Shown: positions 1 to 6,318, numbered from the stretch's first letter. The stretch: 6,403 nt of DNA from Campylobacterales bacterium (GCA_027081495.1 JALWKJ010000057.1:1-6403), one strand, 5' to 3'. Numbers and translations: made by a program. The notes: generated by a model from the sequence alone, not told the origin.

Positions 1-10
1 TAGGCGCTTA

Positions 11-1414
11 ATGAAAAAACATTTTACGGAACAGACGGCTATCTTTTTCAGCGTTACCAAATGGATGTTTCTCTCTTCGTCTATCGGTATTATTATCGGA
101 GCGATAGTAACAGTTTTTTTAACCATTTTGCATATGGCCGAAGAAAATCGATCACAAGTGCCGTTTCACTACTATTATTTACTCCCGGCGGCGCTTTTTC
201 TAACCGTATGGGTAGTACAAAAATTCGCTCCCTCGGCTCAAGGGCATGGTACGGAAAAAGTTATCGAAGCCATCCATAAACATCATGGAAAAATCCACAT
301 TAAAGTCATCCCGGTAAAACTACTTGCCACGCTGCTTACTATTTTTACGGGAGGATCCGTAGGAAAAGAGGGACCTGGGGCTCAAATAGGCGCCGGAGCG
401 GCATCGCTGCTCTCCGATATACTCAAATTTAACAAATCGGATCGAAAAAAACTCATCATCTGCGGAATCAGCGCCGGATTTGCCTCGGTATTCGGCACGC
501 CGATTGCCGGAGCTATTTTCGGGGTGGAGGTGCTTGTTATAGGCGTCATAATGTATGATGTTCTACTGCCCTCTTTTATCGCCGGTTTCGCCGCATTTAC
601 CACCGCACAGTTTTTGGGAATCGGTTATACATATTATGATCTTCATTTTTATCAAAATATAGCTCTTGATTTACCGCTAATCTTTAAGGTCGTACTTGCG
701 GGACTTTTTTTCGGACTACTATCGGATCTTGTCGTGACCGTAATGTCATGGGTTCATCAAGTAGTAAAGAAAAATCGACTAAATCCTTACTTCAAAGCTA
801 TAATAGGAGGCATAGTTATCGTCGTTTTAGCCTCGATATTTGGAGATGAATATCTCGGACTTGGAATGGAGACTATCAAAGATACGCTTGACTCAAATCC
901 GGCATATACCCAAAATCTTCCATGGTATGCTTTTTTGCTCAAAATGGTCTTTACATCGATCACTCTTGGAGTCGGAGGCAGCGGAGGTATCATCACTCCT
1001 CTGTTTTTTATAGGCGCAACCGGCGGTCACGCATATGCTCTTTTAAGCGGCGACAGTCATATCGCTCTCTTTGCCGCGTTGGGATTTGTCAGCGTACTTG
1101 CGGGCGCGACAAATACTCCCATTGCCGCTACAATCATGGCTGTCGAATTATTTGGGCTTGAGATTGCGCATTATGCGGCGATAAGCGCCGTTATAAGTTT
1201 TTTGATAACGGGACACAGAAGTGTTTTTACTTCACAGATACTAGCGATGCGAAAATCCGAAATGCTTGAGGTAAAAGTCGGTCAAGAAATCGAAGACGCC
1301 GTGGTAAATCTCGACGATCATGAACTTAAAAAAATAAAAAATATTCGCGATAAACTGCAAAAACGCCGCGAACATCTGCAAAAACGACGATTTAAACAGC
1401 GTAAAAACAAATAA
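11..1414 (+). CDS. CLC-family chloride channel/transporter, no CBS domains
   Basis: This is a 467-residue polytopic inner-membrane protein of the CLC family, moving Cl- (or a similar anion) either as a channel or as an H+-coupled exchanger. Seen: many hydrophobic segments between about residues 18 and 400; GHG at 78-80 in the position of the first anion-binding loop; the family signature GKEGP at 118-122, with the gating glutamate at E120; GVEV at 171-174 after TPIAG; GSGGIITP at 323-330, matching the third anion-binding loop (GIFAP in E. coli ClcA). The internal proton glutamate of ClcA (E203) aligns with V174, and the central tyrosine probably with F406. The C-tail (about 430-467) is charged, strongly basic and coiled-coil-like, and there are no CBS domains. 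The ATG at 11 has only a weak AGG upstream. The frame stays open to the window edge, so a start further left is possible. It is convergent with the antitoxin gene. The family call is firm; channel versus exchanger is inference. Confidence 0.93.
   Translation: MKKHFTEQTAIFFSVTKWMFLSSSIGIIIGAIVTVFLTILHMAEENRSQVPFHYYYLLPAALFLTVWVVQKFAPSAQGHGTEKVIEAIHKHHGKIHIKVIPVKLLATLLTIFTGGSVGKEGPGAQIGAGAASLLSDILKFNKSDRKKLIICGISAGFASVFGTPIAGAIFGVEVLVIGVIMYDVLLPSFIAGFAAFTTAQFLGIGYTYYDLHFYQNIALDLPLIFKVVLAGLFFGLLSDLVVTVMSWVHQVVKKNRLNPYFKAIIGGIVIVVLASIFGDEYLGLGMETIKDTLDSNPAYTQNLPWYAFLLKMVFTSITLGVGGSGGIITPLFFIGATGGHAYALLSGDSHIALFAALGFVSVLAGATNTPIAATIMAVELFGLEIAHYAAISAVISFLITGHRSVFTSQILAMRKSEMLEVKVGQEIEDAVVNLDDHELKKIKNIRDKLQKRREHLQKRRFKQRKNK
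1355..1396 (+). repeat. Tandem 21-base repeat in the CLC C-terminal tail
   Basis: Two adjacent 21-base units both begin CTGCAAAAACG (1355-1365 and 1376-1386). They encode LQKRREH followed by LQKRRFK, a seven-residue periodicity in the basic tail of the CLC protein. The seven-residue spacing fits a short amphipathic or coiled-coil helix on the cytoplasmic side. The first 11 bases of each unit are identical and the rest has diverged. Confidence 0.5.
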
Positions 1415-1430
1415 CTTTTTTTATTTTTTT
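1405..1430. terminator. Possible weak bidirectional A/T hairpin between convergent stops
   Basis: AAATAA at 1409-1414 pairs with TTATTT at 1421-1426 around a 6-base loop. Three more A:T pairs lie outside one mismatch, and the 3' arm runs into T7 at 1424-1430. It spans the stop codons of both convergent genes. The stem has no G:C pairs, so its stability is doubtful. It is listed because it is the only terminator-like element between the two genes. Confidence 0.25.
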
Positions 1431-1711
1431 ATACTTTCATCCAAAGTTTTCAATTTGAGTTTCCCTTCTTCAGAAAGTTTCACCTCTTTGACTGCTTCTC
1501 TTAATCCTTCGAGAATCTCCTCTTTTGTAGGCTCTTTATACTCCTCATCTCTCATCTCAAAAGGCAATCCGCCGACTTTTTTCACCTTATGCAAAAAGAT
1601 ATTGATCGCATCACTGACACTGATACCATATCCGGCAAAGATCTCTTTTGCACTCTCCCAAGCTTCTGGATCCACTTTTATAGATGTCTGTTTTCTTGAA
1701 CTCTTTACCAT
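1421..1711 (-). CDS. RelB/DinJ-type ribbon-helix-helix antitoxin, no adjacent toxin
   Basis: This is a 96-residue DNA-binding antitoxin of the RelB/DinJ family. Such proteins neutralise a RelE/YafQ-type mRNA interferase and repress their own operon. Seen: an N-terminal ribbon-helix-helix, with beta strand KQTSIKVD at 7-14, helix A about 15-27 and helix B about 32-46 (SDAINIFLHKVKKV), followed by the family hallmark GGLPFEM at 47-53. The C-terminal half (about 55-96) is charged and helical, as expected for the toxin-binding part. The ATG is supported by a strong GAAGGAG at complement 1718-1724 with a 6-base gap, and by a TATAAT box just upstream. In relBE and dinJ-yafQ the toxin gene follows the antitoxin. 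Here the gene ends 6 bases from the convergent CLC stop, and no toxin ORF lies on either side. It is therefore an orphan: a relic, a solitary regulator, or a partner of a toxin elsewhere. Confidence 0.86.
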   Translation of the reverse strand: MVKSSRKQTSIKVDPEAWESAKEIFAGYGISVSDAINIFLHKVKKVGGLPFEMRDEEYKEPTKEEILEGLREAVKEVKLSEEGKLKLKTLDESIKK

Positions 1712-1743
1712 TGTTCACTCCTTCATGATACTTCTTTTGAATT

Positions 1744-1749
1744 ATTATA
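1744..1749 (-). promoter_or_regulatory. -10 box of the orphan antitoxin promoter
   Basis: A perfect TATAAT is read on the - strand, 33 bases upstream of the antitoxin ATG. The predicted transcript start near 1737 gives a roughly 25-base leader containing the GAAGGAG ribosome site. No good -35 hexamer is seen at 17-18 bases, which is common for the main sigma factor of Campylobacterota. Confidence 0.6.
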
Positions 1750-1775
1750 CCATAATTACTACGGAACTCCATAAT
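1750..1775 (-). promoter_or_regulatory. Candidate antitoxin operator: two ATTATGG direct repeats
   Basis: On the - strand ATTATGG occurs at complement 1769-1775 and again at complement 1750-1756, the second abutting the TATAAT box. The repeats are 19 bases apart start to start, close to two helical turns. Ribbon-helix-helix antitoxins usually repress their own promoters by binding short repeated sites here. Position and spacing suggest an operator for the downstream antitoxin; this is inference. Confidence 0.35.
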
Positions 1776-1789
1776 ACAAAATCGGAGTT
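1765..1789. repeat. 6-base inverted repeat upstream of the antitoxin promoter
   Basis: AACTCC at 1765-1770 and GGAGTT at 1784-1789 form a perfect 6-base inverted repeat with a 13-base loop. It overlaps the stop codon of the possible small ORF and lies in the -35 region of the antitoxin promoter. No T-run follows on the - strand (the 3' arm leads into CCGTAGT), so it fits a protein-binding site better than a terminator. Confidence 0.35.
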
Positions 1790-1892
1790 ACTTATCGCTA
1801 AAGCTTTCATTTCCCGTTTTTTCTGCTAAAAGTTTATAAAACACCCAAATCACACTACCCATCAACACAAAAAACAGTAGAATTTCCTGAAT
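1788..1892 (-). CDS. Possible 34-residue single-helix membrane microprotein (non-standard start)
   Basis: I do not recognise this ORF. It lies between the CopG-type antitoxin remnant and the RelB-type antitoxin gene. A strong GAAGGAG at complement 1901-1907 sits 8 bases before an ATT codon. From there the frame is open for 34 residues: a hydrophobic stretch ILLFFVLMGSVIWVFY (about 4-19), then KLLAEKTGN and a polar end, finishing in TAA at 1788-1790. That is the pattern of a one-helix inner-membrane microprotein with a cytoplasmic tail. The problem is the start: there is no ATG, GTG or TTG at the right distance. The nearest in-frame candidates (GTG, TTG, ATG at the ninth to eleventh codons) lie inside the helix with no ribosome site. 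Either ATT is used, or an ATG has mutated and the gene is dead, or the frame is chance. Confidence 0.3.
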   Translation of the reverse strand: MQEILLFFVLMGSVIWVFYKLLAEKTGNESFSDK

Positions 1893-1922
1893 ACCCGTTA
1901 CTCCTTCTCAAACCTTTTTTAC

Positions 1923-2118
1923 TCATATCTCAAGCTTGATCTTACCGGCAGCATAGTCGGGTGAACTAATGCCTGAAGATATTTTGGTATGGAATACTAA
2001 CTTTTTTTGCTTTTTGTTTAATAATCATCAAATCTTTCTCTTTCAATTTGATACTGATCCGCTTTTTAGACTCAATCAAATGAAGTGTCTCCTTTGCACT
2101 TTTAGGAAATTTTATCAT
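1923..2118 (-). pseudogene. Frameshifted CopG/BrnA-like antitoxin remnant
   Basis: An ATG at complement 2116-2118, inside the recG tail, opens a 50-codon frame ending in TAG at 1966-1968. Its product contains KRISIKLKEKDL, then IIKQKAKKVSIPYQN, typical of the family of CopG-like antitoxins with an R-I-S/N-I-R/K-L strand and an I-P-Y-Q motif. The expected continuation is present in other frames: QALVH just after the first shift (near 1975-1977) and YAAGKIKLEI, ending in TGA at 1923-1925, after a second shift (near 1956-1960). Two frameshifts in a recognisable family end mark it as a decayed gene. Related antitoxins normally have about 30 more N-terminal residues, and here that place is taken by recG, so the 5' end also looks truncated. 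No ribosome site precedes the ATG, and no toxin gene remains beside it. Confidence 0.8.
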
Positions 2119-3928
2119 TAACACTACTATTTTCTACTTTTTTTTTCGCTTCTATCAAAATCTCTTCATCGCAAAGAGGATCAAACCAGGCAAAACTCTT
2201 TCCGCTTTGCGCATCTCCGCTTAAAAGATCGCCTCCTTGGCGAAACTTTAGATCAAGCTCGGCAATCTCAAATCCGTCGAGAGTCTTACAGAACTCTTTT
2301 AGCCTTTTTGACGGTTCATACTTTGTAAAAAGATAACAATACCCTTTAAGACCGTTTCTTGAAACCCTTCCTCTTAACTGATGAAGTGTCGCGAGCCCTA
2401 GTCTTTCTGGTGCAACGATAACTACGGTTGAGAGATTGGGTAAAGATATACCGACCTCTATAAGCGTAGTTGCTAGAAGTATTTTACCGTTTTTTGCAAA
2501 ATCTTTTAAAATGTTTTCTTTTTCCTTATCTTTTCCGTAAGTAACATAAACACCGTCAAAATTTTTCTCCCAATACGACCTAGCCTCATCTATGGATTGA
2601 TACTCTATCGTTTCGCTCTCGTTTACAAGAGGATATACTATGATAACCTGTCTTGATTGCGAAATCTCTCTTTTTATGTGTGAAATCAGTTTTGAAAAAT
2701 CTTTTGCAGCTATGATGGAAGTATCGATCTCTTTTTTAAAAGGAAGCTCTTTTATACGGCTGATATCTATAAGCTGCGATTCGATCATACTTAAAGTTCT
2801 AGGAATCGGAGTAGCTGAGAACTGTAAAAAATGGGGATGTAGTTCATCTTTTAAAAGCTTAGCTTTGATTTTCGCCCTCTGCTTTGTTCCAAAACGGTGC
2901 TGTTCGTCTATCATGACAAGCGGAGCTTTTGGCAATTCTCTATACAAAAGTGCATGAGTTCCGATTATAAAATCAAAATCGTTTAAATCCTCCTTTTTAT
3001 TTTCATGCGTTACAAAAGCGATCTTGACAAAAGGCGGTAAAAACTTCTTCGCCTCTTCATATATCTGTGAAGCCAAAACGGTCGTAGGCGCCATGAGAAT
3101 CGATTTATCGGGATATGCCGTCATAACCGATGCGAGGATTACTATGGTTTTACCGCATCCGACATCTCCCATGATAACTCTTTTTGCCGCACTTTTAGAT
3201 AAAAGATCTTTTCGTATCTCTAAAATAACTTTTTTTTGATCGCTTGTTAAAGAGAAAGGAAGATTTCTTACAAAAGTATCGATATCTCCATTTAAACTCT
3301 TCATAGAGGGAAAATCAAACCTTTTTTTAGATAGTTTTTTAAGATGATTAAATATCTCCGCAAACTTCAAAGCCTCGATCGTCTTCTTGTCAAAACCCTC
3401 GTTTTTCAAAAAATTTACGACAAACTCAAAGTTCGGATTATGAATATCATAAAGAAAAGAAGCTCTTTGTTCATCGATTCCCTCTTTGATAAGATCGCTT
3501 TTTTTTAAAAACTCCGCGATTATTCTCTTTATCGTTTTGTTTTGCAAGGGAGTTTTATATTTTATATCTATCGTATCGACCTCTTGTGTAACGATCGGTT
3601 GAATCATCTGCCAAAAATTGTACCTATACTCAAGTTTTCCTTTTAAAAAATATCGTTTAGAGGTTTGAAACACTCCTCTATGATATGGGGTGGGATTGAA
3701 AGTGATCGCTTTTATATCAAAACCGAAATTGTGCGATTTTAGAGTCATCTTTAGATATTTTGGATTAAAAGTGGAGTTTAAAATCGTTGCGTCAACAACA
3801 TTTACGACACCCTCTATAGGTTTTTTTCTTAAAAAGAGCGGCTCGTAACTTTTTGGGGTTATCAAAGCCAAATCGATACTGTTTCCAACTCCTAGTCTTT
3901 TTAACCGCTCTTTATCTTCTTCGTTCAC
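2102..3928 (-). CDS. recG: ATP-dependent DNA helicase RecG (short form)
   Basis: RecG is a cytoplasmic superfamily 2 DNA translocase that reverses stalled replication forks and processes branched recombination intermediates. Seen in the 608 residues: a wedge/OB-fold region about 38-112; Walker A GDVGCGKT at 254-261; DEQHRFG at 341-347; SATPIPRT at 371-378; a second RecA-like lobe with TTLIEVGISLPN at 487-498 and the arginine-finger motif QLRGRVSR at 517-524; and a C-terminal translocation segment FRQGGDLL...QSG near 562-576. It is about 85 residues shorter than E. coli RecG (693), with the loss at the N-terminus. In motifs V and VI, GISLPN replaces the common GVDVPN and RGRVSR replaces RGRVGR. 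The start is GTG, overlapping the upstream TGA as GTGA (3925-3928), with no clear ribosome site, so translation is probably coupled. The 3' end overlaps the antitoxin remnant, so the last few residues may not be ancestral. Confidence 0.97.
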   Translation of the reverse strand: MNEEDKERLKRLGVGNSIDLALITPKSYEPLFLRKKPIEGVVNVVDATILNSTFNPKYLKMTLKSHNFGFDIKAITFNPTPYHRGVFQTSKRYFLKGKLEYRYNFWQMIQPIVTQEVDTIDIKYKTPLQNKTIKRIIAEFLKKSDLIKEGIDEQRASFLYDIHNPNFEFVVNFLKNEGFDKKTIEALKFAEIFNHLKKLSKKRFDFPSMKSLNGDIDTFVRNLPFSLTSDQKKVILEIRKDLLSKSAAKRVIMGDVGCGKTIVILASVMTAYPDKSILMAPTTVLASQIYEEAKKFLPPFVKIAFVTHENKKEDLNDFDFIIGTHALLYRELPKAPLVMIDEQHRFGTKQRAKIKAKLLKDELHPHFLQFSATPIPRTLSMIESQLIDISRIKELPFKKEIDTSIIAAKDFSKLISHIKREISQSRQVIIVYPLVNESETIEYQSIDEARSYWEKNFDGVYVTYGKDKEKENILKDFAKNGKILLATTLIEVGISLPNLSTVVIVAPERLGLATLHQLRGRVSRNGLKGYCYLFTKYEPSKRLKEFCKTLDGFEIAELDLKFRQGGDLLSGDAQSGKSFAWFDPLCDEEILIEAKKKVENSSVNDKIS

Positions 3929-5211
3929 TTTTTTGTTACGATTGAAAAACTTAAAAGATTGATTTCATCATGAGATTTTATAAAATCGTTGAGATCTTTT
4001 AGAGTAAGATCTTCTATGAGTTTTAACTCTTTTTTATAGTAGTTAAGCCCAAGATTTTGATAATACTCCATAAATGTACGATTAAGTCTTTGAGAAAGAG
4101 TCTCGTTTCTAAGAGGTTCGCTTCCGAGCAAAAACTTTTTTGCCTGATCAAGCTCATTTTGAGTAACGCCGTTTTTTACAAAATCGGCAACGAGCTCTTT
4201 TACGAGTTTAACGGCTTCATCTTGGGATTTTAGCTTTGTTTGAAGATATCCCTTTAAAGAGCTGTGCGATTTTGTGATATTCGCTCTTGAGTAGGCGGAA
4301 TATGCGAGTCCCCTTTTAACTCTTATCTCTTCCATCATGCGGCTTCCGAAACCTCCGGCTCCTAAAATAAACGCGGCGACTTTGGCTTTATAACGATTTT
4401 TATCGTCGCTTTTGACAAAAAGCGGAGAGCTAAAGTAGATATAAGCTTGCTTGGTATCTTTTTTTGCGACAACGCTCGAAGGCTTTTTTAAATGCTCTAC
4501 CGTCGGAAGTTTCTCAAACTCACCCTTTGGAAGTAGAGATAAAGAGCTTTTTGCGAATTTTTTAGCCTCTTCTAAACTCATATCTCCGCCGACTACGACT
4601 ATGGCTCGTTTTAAACTCAAACGGCTGTCTATAAAACTCTTTACATCTTCAAGATTGATACTTTCAAGACTCTCTTTTGTACCTATAGACGGATGTCCAA
4701 GCGGAGTATCTTTATATACCAAAAGCTTGAGATTCAAACTCGCTATATAGTCAAAATCGTTCTCTTTTTGTTTTATACGACTCAACTTCAAGAGTTTTAC
4801 CTTTTCAAAACTCTCTTTTGTATAGTTTGGATCTTTTAAAAGCGTTTGCAAAAACCCGACGCCTTTTTCAAACTGCTCTTTTAAAGATTCAAGCTCTATC
4901 ACAAATGTTTCGCTGCCGCTATGAGATGAGAGAGATATAGCGTTTTCTTCCAATTTCGCGGCAAATCCTACGGAACCTAACTTTTTTGTTCCCTCGTTTA
5001 AAAGCGACGCGCTAAAAGATGATAATCCCGCCTTTTGCCCATCGCTAATAGAACCCGCATTTTGAAATATAAGCTGCATAGAGGCGATAGGCAGCAAAGA
5101 GTCTTTTTCAAATATCACCGGGACTTTAACCCCTTTTACCTCGATATGTTCAACCGTAGCGCTCAATAAAACTCCTTGTATAGTTAAAAATAGTAAAATT
5201 ATTCTAAACAT
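3925..5211 (-). CDS. Secreted M16-family peptidase homologue lacking the zinc site
   Basis: This 428-residue protein is an insulinase/processing-peptidase (M16) homologue. Residues 1-18 form a signal peptide: one arginine, a hydrophobic core at 4-16, and likely cleavage after LLSA, so it is probably periplasmic. Two M16 halves are visible, about 20-215 and 240-428; the second has the conserved EEIRVKRGLAYSAYS at 294-308. The inverted zinc motif HxxEH, expected after AGL at 61-63, reads SSFSAS: the ligand positions are S65, A68 and S69. The distal glutamate expected 76 residues later is R145. All zinc ligands are gone, so it cannot be a standard metalloprotease. Such halves often pair with an active M16 subunit, as in mitochondrial MPP. 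The ATG overlaps the mqnC end by 8 bases and has GAGAGGG upstream with a short 3-base gap. From memory, H. pylori HP0657 (ymxG) holds the same place after mqnC. Confidence 0.94.
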   Translation of the reverse strand: MFRIILLFLTIQGVLLSATVEHIEVKGVKVPVIFEKDSLLPIASMQLIFQNAGSISDGQKAGLSSFSASLLNEGTKKLGSVGFAAKLEENAISLSSHSGSETFVIELESLKEQFEKGVGFLQTLLKDPNYTKESFEKVKLLKLSRIKQKENDFDYIASLNLKLLVYKDTPLGHPSIGTKESLESINLEDVKSFIDSRLSLKRAIVVVGGDMSLEEAKKFAKSSLSLLPKGEFEKLPTVEHLKKPSSVVAKKDTKQAYIYFSSPLFVKSDDKNRYKAKVAAFILGAGGFGSRMMEEIRVKRGLAYSAYSRANITKSHSSLKGYLQTKLKSQDEAVKLVKELVADFVKNGVTQNELDQAKKFLLGSEPLRNETLSQRLNRTFMEYYQNLGLNYYKKELKLIEDLTLKDLNDFIKSHDEINLLSFSIVTKK

Positions 5212-6265
5212 TTTCCCTCTCGTAAATTTCCAGTATATTATAAGCCGTATCCCTTTTTGCGGGAATTTCTCCTATATCTTCTATAAGTCTTACCATCTCT
5301 TGTTGATTCATGCGATTTACGGCGCCGGCAGCCGCGACGACATTCTCCTCCATCATCGTAGAGCCAAGATCGTTTGCGCCAAAAAGAAGAGCCAACTGCC
5401 CGATATAACTACCCTGCGTAACCCATGAACTTTGAATATTTTTAAAATTGTCCAAATATAAACGGCTAACCGCCAAAAGACGAAGATATCTATTTGAGGA
5501 TTGTTTACCTATATCCGGTATATCTTTTGATAGTTTTGTGTTTCCCGGCTGAAAACTCCACATGATAAAAGCCCTAAAGCCTCCGGTTTCATCTTGCAAA
5601 TCTCTTATATATTCCCAATGTTTTACGATCTCTTCATCGCTCTCGACGGTTCCAAACATCATGGTCGCGGTTGACTTAATACCGACTTTATGTGCTTGCC
5701 TATGAACTTCAAGCCAATTTTTTACATCCAGTTTTTTTGCAGCTATGATATCTCTGACTCTATCGCTTAATATTTCGGCACCCGCTCCCGGGATGGAAAA
5801 CAACCCTTTTTTATGAAGTCTCTCTAAAACCTCTTTATAAGAGATTTTTGAAATTTTTGCTATATAGTCTATCTCGATAGCGGAAAATCCGTGAATGGTT
5901 ATGGACGGATAGTTTTTACTTATCCATTCAACCAACTCTTCATACCACTCTATTTTAAGTTTAGGATGCACGCCTCCTTGAAACAGTATCTGCGTACCGC
6001 CTATGGCTATAAGCTCTTCTATTTTTTTGCCGATCTCTTCAAAACTTAAAACATAGGCGTCGTCATCTTTGGCGTGTCTATAAAAAGCGCAAAAATCGCA
6101 ATCAACCCAACATACATTCGTGTAGTTAATGTTTCTATCAACGACAAAAGAGGTGATCTTTTTTGGATGAAGCTCTCTTTTTCTCTCAAGCGCCATCTTT
6201 CCCAAAGTGTTAAGATCCGCATTTTTGATCAGATCCAAAGCCTCTTTGTTTGTCATCCTGCTCAT
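5204..6265 (-). CDS. mqnC: Dehypoxanthine futalosine cyclase (radical SAM) of menaquinone synthesis
   Basis: MqnC converts dehypoxanthine futalosine to its cyclic form in the futalosine route to menaquinone, using S-adenosylmethionine and a 4Fe-4S cluster in the cytoplasm. Seen in the 353 residues: the radical SAM triad CWVDCDFC, with cysteines at 52, 56 and 59; GGVHP at 97-101; GFSAIEI at 126-132; SIPGAGAEIL at 157-166; TATMMFGTVES around 199-209; WSFQPGNTKL at 236-245; and the family signature GANDLGSTMMEENVV at 297-310. Length and motif order match the family, and all core residues are present. MqnE shares the fold, but the GANDLGSTMMEENVV signature and the SIPG loop favour MqnC. The ATG has AAGGGG at complement 6271-6276 (5-base gap), and a TATAAT box lies 26 bases upstream of the gene. 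It heads the run mqnC-M16-recG. Its presence implies menaquinone-based respiration without the classical MenFDHCEB route. Confidence 0.97.
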   Translation of the reverse strand: MSRMTNKEALDLIKNADLNTLGKMALERKRELHPKKITSFVVDRNINYTNVCWVDCDFCAFYRHAKDDDAYVLSFEEIGKKIEELIAIGGTQILFQGGVHPKLKIEWYEELVEWISKNYPSITIHGFSAIEIDYIAKISKISYKEVLERLHKKGLFSIPGAGAEILSDRVRDIIAAKKLDVKNWLEVHRQAHKVGIKSTATMMFGTVESDEEIVKHWEYIRDLQDETGGFRAFIMWSFQPGNTKLSKDIPDIGKQSSNRYLRLLAVSRLYLDNFKNIQSSWVTQGSYIGQLALLFGANDLGSTMMEENVVAAAGAVNRMNQQEMVRLIEDIGEIPAKRDTAYNILEIYERENV

Positions 6266-6288
6266 ATATACCCCTTTATAAGTGGAGT

Positions 6289-6318
6289 ATTATATCATTT
6301 TATATTAAAACTCGGCAA
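6289..6318 (-). promoter_or_regulatory. Promoter of the mqnC-M16-recG operon
   Basis: TATAAT at complement 6289-6294 is perfect. TTGCCG at complement 6313-6318 matches 4 of 6 of the -35 consensus, with an 18-base spacer. The predicted start near 6282 gives a leader of about 17 bases carrying AAGGGG. The -35 element lies inside the last codons of the upstream gene, so read-through from that gene is also possible. Confidence 0.55.

Noticed and set aside
382..996. Two - strand ORFs opposite the CLC gene
   Set aside because: They are antisense shadows of conserved CLC membrane segments.
1455..1829. 124-residue + strand ORF across the antitoxin gene
   Set aside because: Antisense shadow: the - strand frame has a clear ribbon-helix-helix family match, ribosome site and promoter, while this product is low-complexity with no recognisable motif.
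1855..1926. 23-codon - strand ORF starting with an ATG that overlaps the antitoxin remnant's TGA
   Set aside because: It is short, has no ribosome site of its own and no recognisable content, and it runs out of frame over the GAAGGAG that serves the possible microprotein.
1421..2118. A complete new toxin-antitoxin or defence system
   Set aside because: Only antitoxin-type sequence is recognisable, one copy is frameshifted, and no toxin or effector domain is present.
2640..3239. Two + strand ORFs opposite recG (105 and 71 residues)
   Set aside because: They are antisense shadows of conserved RecG helicase motifs, without start signals or family features.
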